37,945 bases of DNA, taken from the NCBI GenBank assembly GCA_030018455.1, contig JASEFU010000012.1:1-37945 (forward strand), written 5' to 3'. Shown here in pieces: positions 31,954 to 37,945 of this stretch. The position numbers and the translations under genes are program-made. Position 1 is the stretch's first letter; every line of letters starts with the position of its first letter. A model generated the notes under the pieces. It searched no databases. It saw nothing but the letters and a program-made list of their open reading frames with translations, and had not been told where the DNA came from. The stretch is from Dehalococcoidia bacterium (lineage in GTDB: Bacteria; Chloroflexota; Dehalococcoidia; DSTF01; JALHUB01).

Positions 31954-32116
31954 TCCACCTGCCTCTGCGCCGCGCCCCAACACGGCCCGGCATAATCCGC
32001 CTGCATCTCTACACCGCGGCCTGAAGGACGCGGCATCGGTTCCCCTTTTCCGACCGCAGTTTCCTCCCGCTCGTCTCGGCGTCCCGCCGTCCTCACGCGC
32101 GGCTCCCTTCTCCCAT
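31954..32116 (-). other. Gap inside the spc operon between rpsH and rplF
   Basis: These two genes are usually only a few bases apart. The 163 bases contain the dispersed repeat at 32011-32039 and no gene. No clear promoter or terminator with a T-tract is seen. Confidence 0.65.
32011..32039. repeat. Dispersed GGCCTGAAGG repeat, copy 2
   Basis: ACACCGCGGCCTGAAGG and ACGCGGCATCGG match the 17722-17750 copy at most positions, including the flanking CACC and GCATCGG, but the stem has a mismatch here. Confidence 0.7.
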
Positions 32117-32515
32117 CTACCAGACGTAGCAGAGGACTTCGCCGCCGACGTGACGTCGCCAGGCCTGCTGCCCGGTCATGATTCCCTGCGGGGTCGATAG
32201 TATAGCCACGCCCAGCCCGCCGTAGACGCGCGGTATCTCCCGTTTTTGCACGTAGACGCGCAGGCCCGGCTTGCTCACCCGCTTCAGGCCGGTGAGCACC
32301 GGCTCCTTCTTGCCGGTGTACGCCAGTTTGATCCTCAGGAAGCGGCGCGGGCCCTCGACGGCTTCTTCGTAGCCCTCTATGAAGCCCTCTTCTTTGAGCA
32401 CGCGGGCGATAGCGACCTTCATTTTGGAGCTGGGAAGGCGCACCTCGTCGTGCCTAGCCATGGTGGCGTTGCGTATCCGCGTCAACATATCGGCAATGGG
32501 GTCGGTAATATTCAT
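32117..32515 (-). CDS. rpsH: Ribosomal protein S8
   Basis: 132 residues. [34 protein letters not shown] and the C-terminal [31 protein letters not shown]8 binds 16S helix 21 and in many bacteria also controls its own operon. Confidence 0.97.
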   Translation of the reverse strand: MNITDPIADMLTRIRNATMARHDEVRLPSSKMKVAIARVLKEEGFIEGYEEAVEGPRRFLRIKLAYTGKKEPVLTGLKRVSKPGLRVYVQKREIPRVYGGLGVAILSTPQGIMTGQQAWRRHVGGEVLCYVW

Positions 32516-32572
32516 GCAATCGCCTCCTCGTGGGGTCTTTCCGTCGTTCTGCCCAACGTCCTGGTCAGCCCC

Positions 32573-32758
32573 TTACCAGCTCGATTTCTTGACGCCGGGC
32601 AACTGGCCCTCAAGGGCCAAGCGCCGGAAACAGATGCGACACATGCCGAACATGCGCATATACGCCCGGGGCCGCCCGCAGATGCGGCAGCGGTTCTTCT
32701 GCCGCACCGGGTACTTCGGCGGGCGCCGGGACCTCACTATCTTTGATACTTTCGCCAC
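32573..32758 (-). CDS. rpsN: Ribosomal protein S14, zinc-binding (type Z)
   Basis: 61 residues, the short zinc form. The two pairs CRIC (24-27) and CRIC (40-43) hold zinc. [20 protein letters not shown] and the GVKKSSW end are standard. Confidence 0.97.
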   Translation of the reverse strand: MAKVSKIVRSRRPPKYPVRQKNRCRICGRPRAYMRMFGMCRICFRRLALEGQLPGVKKSSW

Positions 32759-32768
32759 TGCTACTCCT

Positions 32769-33314
32769 CTAATTCCGGCTGAAGGGCATGCCCATCAACT
32801 GGAGCAGCCTCTTGCCTTCCTCATCGGTTTTCGCCGTCGTCACTATCACCACCTGCAGGCCGCGGATGCGGTCTATCTTGTCGTATTCGATCTCGGGGAA
32901 GATCAACTGCTCACGCAGGCCGAGACTGTAGTTGCCGCGCCCGTCGAAGCCCTTGTTGGAGACGCCGTGAAAGTCGCGGATGCGCGGCAGGGCGGCGTTG
33001 ACCAGCCGGTCGTACAGCTCCCACATGCGGTCGCCGCGGATGGTGACCATGAGCCCGATGGGGTTCCCCTGGCGGATCTTGAAGTTGGCTATCGAACGCT
33101 TGGCACGGGTGATGACCGGTTTCTGGCCGGTTATCGCCGCGACGTCGGCCGAGGCGGAGTCCAGCGCCTTCGCGTTCTGGAGCGCTTCGCCGAGCCCGAT
33201 ATTGACGACGATCTTCTCGAGCCGCGGCACCTGCATCGGGTTGCGGTAGCCGAACTCCCGCATGAGAGCGGGGGCCACTTCTTGTTTGTAGTACTCTTTC
33301 AGTCTTGGGGCCAA
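32769..33314 (-). CDS. rplE: Ribosomal protein L5
   Basis: 181 residues. [40 protein letters not shown] and [17 protein letters not shown]5 binds 5S rRNA. TTG at 33314, with TAGGAG just upstream, gives the usual length. The frame is open to 33353 inside rplX. Confidence 0.95.
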   Translation of the reverse strand: MAPRLKEYYKQEVAPALMREFGYRNPMQVPRLEKIVVNIGLGEALQNAKALDSASADVAAITGQKPVITRAKRSIANFKIRQGNPIGLMVTIRGDRMWELYDRLVNAALPRIRDFHGVSNKGFDGRGNYSLGLREQLIFPEIEYDKIDRIRGLQVVIVTTAKTDEEGKRLLQLMGMPFSRN

Positions 33315-33322
33315 CTTCGCTC

Positions 33323-33637
33323 CTAATCGATGAACTCGCCGCACTTGCGGCAAACACGCGCCTTGACGCCGTCGGGTCTGACCGCGAAGCCGACCCTCGT
33401 CGGGCGGCGGCAGCTTTTGCAGATGAGCATGACGTTCGACACGCTGAGGGGCGCCTCACGCTCGATGATGCCCGCCTGCGTGCCGTGGGCCTGCGGCTTC
33501 TGGTGGCGCTTCACCATGTTCACGCCCTGCACGACAACGCGGCCCTCGGCCCGCAGGACACGACGTACGGGCCCCTGCTTGCCGCGGTCCTTTCCGGCGA
33601 TGACGAGAACTGTGTCGTCGCGCTTGATCTTGTTCAT
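33323..33637 (-). CDS. rplX: Ribosomal protein L24
   Basis: 104 residues. A KOW motif in [20 protein letters not shown], then [10 protein letters not shown]. Two cysteine pairs, CKSC and CRKC, near the end suggest a zinc site. The ATG overlaps the rplN stop by four bases. Confidence 0.96.
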   Translation of the reverse strand: MNKIKRDDTVLVIAGKDRGKQGPVRRVLRAEGRVVVQGVNMVKRHQKPQAHGTQAGIIEREAPLSVSNVMLICKSCRRPTRVGFAVRPDGVKARVCRKCGEFID

Positions 33638-34002
33638 ACTACCTCCGGCGCAAGGGAGACTATTTTCATGAAGTTCTTGTCCCGAAGCTCCCTGGCCACG
33701 GGGCCGAAGATCCGCGTCCCTCTTGGGTTCTCGCGGTCGCCGAGAATGACGGCGGCGTTGTCGTCAAAACGGATGTAGGAGCCGTCGCGACGCCCGTAGG
33801 TCTTGACGGTGCGAACGACAACCGCCCTCACGACATCGCCCTTCTTTACGCTGCCGCCCGGCTGCGCCTGCTTAACGCTGGCCACTATGACGTCGCCGAC
33901 GCGGGCATAGCGGCGCCCCGAGCTGCCCGGCACCTGGATGCACATTATCTGGCGGGCGCCCGTGTTGTCGGCGACTTTGAGGCGCGAGTACTGCTGGATC
34001 AT
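33634..34002 (-). CDS. rplN: Ribosomal protein L14
   Basis: 122 residues. [36 protein letters not shown] and [20 protein letters not shown]. It is highly conserved, and coupled to rpsQ upstream and rplX downstream by ATGA overlaps. Confidence 0.98.
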   Translation of the reverse strand: MIQQYSRLKVADNTGARQIMCIQVPGSSGRRYARVGDVIVASVKQAQPGGSVKKGDVVRAVVVRTVKTYGRRDGSYIRFDDNAAVILGDRENPRGTRIFGPVARELRDKNFMKIVSLAPEVV

Positions 34003-34568
34003 TCCTTTTCTTCTTCCGCCTGCTCCTCGCCGGCTTGCTCTGTTTCAGCCGCCGCCGCTTCTTCGACCTCGGCGGGCTCGGCCTCGCTTTCAGCAGCCGC
34101 GTTAGCTTCGGCTTCGGGCTCCACTTCGCTCTCGGCGGCTGCTTCCGCTTCCGCCGCTGCCGCTTGCTCGCTTTCGGCTTCTGTCTCGGCCGGCACTTCG
34201 GCGGGGGCCTCGGCCACCGCTTCCGCCGCTGCGGGGGCCTCCGCTTCGGGCGGCGGCGCCTGCGCGGCCAGCTCTTCGAGCACGGAGGCGCCGATCTCGC
34301 GCGGCGCGATCTCGGCGACCTCGCGACGGGTGATGACCTCGGCGACGCGCCAGCGCTTCTCCCGCGACAGGGGCCGGCTTTCCACGATCCGCACCGTGTC
34401 GCCTACGGAAGCGGCCCCCTTCTCGTCGTGGGCCTTGTAGCGCAACGTGCGGCGCATTGTCTTCTTGTACAGGGGGTGCCGCTTGTGCTTTTCGACGGCG
34501 ACGACGACGGTCTTCGCCATCTTATCGCTTACGACGACGCCCACCTGTGACCTGCGGCGTGTGTACAT
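33999..34568 (-). CDS. rpsQ: Ribosomal protein S17 with about 100-residue acidic tail
   Basis: 189 residues against the usual 80-90. The OB-fold core is residues 1-85 ([58 protein letters not shown]). Beyond about residue 90 the chain is almost only Ala, Glu, Pro and Ser. The ATGA overlap with rplN shows that the tail is translated to the end. Confidence 0.96.
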   Translation of the reverse strand: MYTRRRSQVGVVVSDKMAKTVVVAVEKHKRHPLYKKTMRRTLRYKAHDEKGAASVGDTVRIVESRPLSREKRWRVAEVITRREVAEIAPREIGASVLEELAAQAPPPEAEAPAAAEAVAEAPAEVPAETEAESEQAAAAEAEAAAESEVEPEAEANAAAESEAEPAEVEEAAAAETEQAGEEQAEEEKE

Positions 34569-34571
34569 GGT

Positions 34572-34820
34572 CTAGGCCTTCTCCCCCTGAGCGGTCTCCC
34601 AGAGCGCGGCAAGCTCTCTTTCCCGCTGTATCGTCTTGATGCGTGCGATCTGGCGCGACGTCTTCGGCAGCTCGCGGTGGTTGGCGAGCTGACGAGTCGA
34701 TATCTTGAGCCGCAGCGAGAAGAGTTGCCGGTACGACTCTTCGAGCCGCCGCGCCAGCTCCTCGTCGGAGAGGTCGCGGAGCGCCTCCGCTCCCGCTTTC
34801 TTTTTGCGACGCGCCATCAC
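34572..34820 (-). CDS. rpmC: Ribosomal protein L29
   Basis: 82 residues. [20 protein letters not shown] and [19 protein letters not shown] are typical of the two-helix hairpin near the exit tunnel. GTG at 34820 is followed at once by ATG. The rplP stop overlaps both. Confidence 0.96.
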   Translation of the reverse strand: MMARRKKKAGAEALRDLSDEELARRLEESYRQLFSLRLKISTRQLANHRELPKTSRQIARIKTIQRERELAALWETAQGEKA

Positions 34821-35239
34821 TGCGCCCCCTCGTGCTCACGGACTACAAAACGCGTTTCCAGGGGCAGCTTGTGGGAGGCGAGCCGCATCGCCTCCTCGGC
34901 GACTTCGCGACGCACTCCGGCCAGCTCGAACATGACGCGGCCCGGCTTGACGACGGCGACCCAGCGGTCGGGGCTGCCCTTGCCGCTTCCCATGCGGGTC
35001 TCGGCCGGCTTGGCAGTTACCGACTTATCGGGGAAGATGCGGATCCACACCTTGCCGCCGCGCCGGACATAGTGTGTTATGGCGCGCCTCGCCGCCTCTA
35101 TCTGGCGCGAGTCGACCCAGGCGCGGCCCACCGCCTGCAACCCGTACTCGCCGAAGCTGACCTCATTGCCGCCGCTGGCGTCGCCGCGCATGCGGCCCCT
35201 GTGCATTTTCCGGTGCTTTACCCTCTTGGGCTGAAGCAT
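34817..35239 (-). CDS. rplP: Ribosomal protein L16
   Basis: 140 residues. [60 protein letters not shown]16 helps place A-site tRNA. Normal length. Confidence 0.97.
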   Translation of the reverse strand: MLQPKRVKHRKMHRGRMRGDASGGNEVSFGEYGLQAVGRAWVDSRQIEAARRAITHYVRRGGKVWIRIFPDKSVTAKPAETRMGSGKGSPDRWVAVVKPGRVMFELAGVRREVAEEAMRLASHKLPLETRFVVREHEGAQ

Positions 35240-35242
35240 TAT

Positions 35243-36013
35243 CTACTCCGATTGTTCCTCTTCCACTGCGGCAGGCTCCCCATCGGCGGCGGGCGCGGGC
35301 TCCGTCTCGGCGGAAGGCGCGGGCTCCGTCTCGGCGCTCTCGGGCGGGCGGCCCTCCTCCGCCGCTGCGGGGGGCGCCGCCTTCGGTTCGGGTAAGACCT
35401 CGCCCTTGTATATCCAGACCTTGACGCCGATGCGGCCGAACGTCGTGTGCGCCTCCGCCGTGCCGTAGTCGATGTCGGCGCGGAGGGTGTGCAAAGGCAC
35501 CTGGCCCGCCTTTTCCGTCTCGCGGCGCGACATCTCGGCGCCGCCCAGACGGCCGCCCACGGTTATCTTTATCCCCTGGGCGCCCCGCTGAAGGGCTCGC
35601 GTCACCGCCTGCTTCATGGCGCGACGGTGAGACACACGCCGGCTGAGCTGCTCGGCAACGCTGTGAGCGACGAGCCGCGCATCGATCTCAGGCTGCCTTA
35701 TCTCGACGATGTTCACGCGCACGCGCCGGCCCGTCAGGTTCTCGAGCTGCTGACGGAGTTCATCGACCCGCTGTCCGCCGCGTCCGATGACGATGCCGGG
35801 CCGGGCAGTGTGAACGGTGACCGACACCATGTTGGCGTTGCGATCGATCTCAACGCGCGAGATGCCGGCGTCGGGCAGGCTTTTGTTGATGGCGCTCCGT
35901 ATCTGCAGGTCCTCGTGCAGGAGGTCGCTGTAGTGCCGGTCGGCGTACCACTTGCTCTGCCAGCCGTAGATGACGCCCAGGCGGAAGCCGGTGGGATGGA
36001 CTTTATGACCCAT
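35243..36013 (-). CDS. rpsC: Ribosomal protein S3 with acidic C-terminal extension
   Basis: 256 residues. [20 protein letters not shown], the KH-domain GXXG in [16 protein letters not shown], and [20 protein letters not shown]. From about residue 212 an Ala/Pro/Glu tail adds some 40 residues. The start overlaps the rplV stop by one base. Confidence 0.96.
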   Translation of the reverse strand: MGHKVHPTGFRLGVIYGWQSKWYADRHYSDLLHEDLQIRSAINKSLPDAGISRVEIDRNANMVSVTVHTARPGIVIGRGGQRVDELRQQLENLTGRRVRVNIVEIRQPEIDARLVAHSVAEQLSRRVSHRRAMKQAVTRALQRGAQGIKITVGGRLGGAEMSRRETEKAGQVPLHTLRADIDYGTAEAHTTFGRIGVKVWIYKGEVLPEPKAAPPAAAEEGRPPESAETEPAPSAETEPAPAADGEPAAVEEEQSE

Positions 36014-36348
36014 TATGACTCCTCTTCGACGACGACGGTTATGTGGCTGGCGCGATGCAGTATGCGGCCGGCCCTGCCCCGCGCACGCGGCCGCAGGCGC
36101 TTGAGGCGCGGGGCCTCGTCGGCGTAGGCGGCCTTGATGCGCAGGTCCGACTGCGCGATCTGATAGTTGTTCTCAGCGTTGGCCGCCGCCGACTTGACGA
36201 CCTTGGCGACGAGCCGGGCGCTGGGAACGGGCATGTAGCGAAGCATGTTCAGCGCCTCGTCGACTCGCTTGCCCGGCAGGTGTTCGAGCACCAGCCGCAC
36301 TTTGCGCGGCGATACGCGTATCTGCTTCGCTCTGGCCCTGACTTCCAC
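36013..36348 (-). CDS. rplV: Ribosomal protein L22
   Basis: 111 residues. [40 protein letters not shown] and the [18 protein letters not shown] end, whose hairpin lines the exit tunnel near macrolide sites. GTG start at 36348. Confidence 0.97.
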   Translation of the reverse strand: MEVRARAKQIRVSPRKVRLVLEHLPGKRVDEALNMLRYMPVPSARLVAKVVKSAAANAENNYQIAQSDLRIKAAYADEAPRLKRLRPRARGRAGRILHRASHITVVVEEES

Positions 36349-36352
36349 GTTC

Positions 36353-36643
36353 TTACTTTCTCCGGACCTGCGTAGTCTGGGCGCCGCGCCCGCCGTGGCC
36401 GCGGAACAGCCTGGTCATGGCGAATTCGCCGAGCTTGTGCCCGACCATGTTCTCGGTGATGAAGATGGGCACGTGCCGCCGCCCGTCGTGCACGCCGATG
36501 GTCATGCCTACCATCTCGGGCATGATCGTGGAGGCGCGAGACCAGGTGCGGATGATGGCGCGCTGCCCCGACCGTCGCACGGTCTCCACCTTCTTCATTA
36601 GCTTAGGGTCTACGAAAGGTCCCTTCTTGGTAGAGCGTGACAC
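36353..36643 (-). CDS. rpsS: Ribosomal protein S19
   Basis: 96 residues. [39 protein letters not shown] and [22 protein letters not shown] start at 36643. Its ribosome binding site overlaps the L2 stop. Confidence 0.97.
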   Translation of the reverse strand: MSRSTKKGPFVDPKLMKKVETVRRSGQRAIIRTWSRASTIMPEMVGMTIGVHDGRRHVPIFITENMVGHKLGEFAMTRLFRGHGGRGAQTTQVRRK

Positions 36644-36652
36644 TTGTCTCTC

Positions 36653-37486
36653 CTAGGCCCTGTGCCTGCTCCTCGCGATGTACCTGTCGGTGTCGCGCCG
36701 CCGCCGTGTGCGATATCCACGCGCGGGCTTGCCCCAGGGGGTCTTGGGCCCGGGCATGCCGATGGGCGCCTTGCCCTCGCCCCCGCCGTGCGGGTGATCG
36801 CGCGGGGTCATGGCGGAGCCGCGGACGGTCGGCCGCCGTCCCCGCCAGCGGGAGCGTCCCGCCTTGCCGAGCTTGATCATGCTGTTCTCGACGTTCCCCA
36901 CCTGCCCTATCGTGGCGACGTTGCCGATGGGAACGCGCCGCACTTCGCCGGAGGGGAGCCGCACGAGGGCGTAGTCGCCTTCTTTCGCCATCAACTGCGC
37001 GGCGGCGCCGGCGCTGCGCACGATCTGGCCGCCCCTGCCGTTGTGAATCTCGATGTTATGGATGTTGGTACCCGTTGGAATGTCCCGCAAGGGCATGGCG
37101 TTACCCGGCCGGATGTCGGCGCCGGGGCCCGTCTCGACGGTGTCGCCGACCTGCAGGCCAACGGGGGCGAGGATGTACCTCTTTTCGCCGTCACGATAGT
37201 TGATGAGGGCGATGCGCGCGCTCCGGTTCGGGTCGTACTCTATGGCGGCGACTCGTCCCGGCACGCCCGTCTTGTCGATGCGGCGGAAGTCGATAATGCG
37301 GAGCTGCCGCGCCGCGCCGCCGCCGCGGTGCCGCACGCTTATGCGCCCCTGGTTGCTGCGTCCGCCCTTGCGCTTCAGGGGCGCCAGCAGCGATTTCTCG
37401 GGCCGCTTCTTCGTGACCTCGTCAAAGGTGAAGCCGCTCATTCCCCGCCGTCCGGGCGATGTCGGCTTGTACTGCTTGACTCCCAT
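36653..37486 (-). CDS. rplB: Ribosomal protein L2
   Basis: 277 residues. [20 protein letters not shown], and the peptidyl-transferase-centre loop [15 protein letters not shown] with the conserved His, then [15 protein letters not shown]. Normal length and highly conserved. Confidence 0.98.
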   Translation of the reverse strand: MGVKQYKPTSPGRRGMSGFTFDEVTKKRPEKSLLAPLKRKGGRSNQGRISVRHRGGGAARQLRIIDFRRIDKTGVPGRVAAIEYDPNRSARIALINYRDGEKRYILAPVGLQVGDTVETGPGADIRPGNAMPLRDIPTGTNIHNIEIHNGRGGQIVRSAGAAAQLMAKEGDYALVRLPSGEVRRVPIGNVATIGQVGNVENSMIKLGKAGRSRWRGRRPTVRGSAMTPRDHPHGGGEGKAPIGMPGPKTPWGKPARGYRTRRRRDTDRYIARSRHRA

Positions 37487-37526
37487 TTCGTTCCGCTTCT
37501 CCAGGCCCGCTGCAGGCCCGCCGGCG

Positions 37527-37823
37527 TTAGACTCCTTCGATAAGTTCTATCTTGTGCCCCGGCTGGAGGGTGACCACGGCCTTCTTCCAGTCGGGGGCGG
37601 CCGCCGGCCCTCGCCGGAAACGCCGCACTTTGCCGCGCACGTTCATGACGTTGACGGCCTTGACTTCGACGCTGAAGGCGATCTGGACGGCCTCCTTGAT
37701 CTGTTGCTTACTCGCCTGCTTTGCGACTTCGAACACGTACTGGTTCTGCCCGGCGAGCACGGTGCTCTTCTCGGTTACGAGGGGCCGCCGCAGTATGTCG
37801 TACGGGTGCAGTTCCTTAGGCAC
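37527..37823 (-). CDS. rplW: Ribosomal protein L23
   Basis: 98 residues. [39 protein letters not shown] and [14 protein letters not shown]23 docks trigger factor and SRP at the tunnel exit. GTG start at 37823 with GAGGAGG upstream, overlapping the preceding stop. Confidence 0.97.
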   Translation of the reverse strand: MPKELHPYDILRRPLVTEKSTVLAGQNQYVFEVAKQASKQQIKEAVQIAFSVEVKAVNVMNVRGKVRRFRRGPAAAPDWKKAVVTLQPGHKIELIEGV

Positions 37824-37945
37824 TTCCGGCCTCCTCGCCCGTGCCGGCGGCCTTCGGGCGACGCCGCGTGCGCGGAGCAGGCGGGGCCTCCTCGGCAGGT
37901 GCGGCGGCCTTGGCGCGACGTCGCGGCGCGGGAGCGGGCGGCGTC
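37816..37945 (-). CDS. rplD: Probable ribosomal protein L4, C-terminal tail only (partial)
   Basis: Forty-two residues run from the window edge to a TAA at 37818-37816, overlapping the rplW start by eight bases. They are low complexity, rich in Ala, Pro, Arg and Glu, with two imperfect repeats (APRRRAKAAAPAEEA and RTRRRPKAAGTGEEA). No conserved L4 residue is visible. The assignment rests on position, since L4 precedes L23 in the S10 operon. If correct, this L4 also has an added tail, basic rather than acidic. Confidence 0.65.
   Translation of the reverse strand, partial: TPPAPAPRRRAKAAAPAEEAPPAPRTRRRPKAAGTGEEAGSA

Overview
This is a GC-rich bacterial chromosome segment with many GTG/TTG starts, tight operons and almost no foreign DNA. 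The gene set suggests a Chloroflexota-type bacterium, possibly Dehalococcoidia-like: zinc-binding S4 and S14, an Adk with a cysteine lid, AmaP and YlxP-like proteins, a SAM-I riboswitch and long Ala/Glu tails on ribosomal proteins. That placement is inference from gene style, not from a tree.

Layout. 1-119 is the right end of an IS481-like element. 163-2266 (+) holds a RodZ-like HTH/TM/PASTA protein and rimO. 2263-5081 (-) is a compact operon mtaB-amaP-scpB-ylxP with a clear promoter. 5171-5515 (-) holds two tiny genes, each with its own promoter and ribosome binding site: a 36-residue zinc ribbon whose promoter contains a LexA/SOS-box-like palindrome, and a 39-residue single-helix membrane peptide. 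5643-10699 carries glycerate kinase, a four-helix membrane protein, a minimal zincin, an unrecognised protein, a TIM-barrel-like lipoprotein and an acyl-CoA dehydrogenase.

10778-17410 (+) is a S-adenosylmethionine module. A promoter leads into a SAM-I riboswitch with a classic terminator, then mtnA, an alpha/alpha-toroid protein of unknown function, mtnP, a GNAT protein, ahcY and metK. MetK makes SAM, AhcY recycles S-adenosylhomocysteine, and MtnP plus MtnA salvage methylthioadenosine. The riboswitch should switch off at least the first genes when SAM is plentiful.

17860-21418 (+) is a sugar-nucleotide set: a nucleotidyltransferase, a phosphomannomutase/phosphoglucomutase and a bifunctional phosphoglucose/phosphomannose isomerase. 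Together these could run fructose-6-P to mannose-6-P to mannose-1-P to an NDP-sugar. Every intergenic space around this set is filled with GC-rich perfect hairpins with three-base loops. One of them lies inside the 3' end of the nucleotidyltransferase gene and now encodes its last residues and stop codon.

21708-37945 (-) is the S10-spc-alpha ribosomal supercluster, transcribed toward lower coordinates: L4 (partial), L23, L2, S19, L22, S3, L16, L29, S17, L14, L24, L5, S14, S8, L6, L18, S5, L30, L15, SecY, Adk, Map, IF-1, L36, S13, S11, S4, RpoA, L17, TruA, L13, S9. No rRNA, tRNA or CRISPR array was seen.
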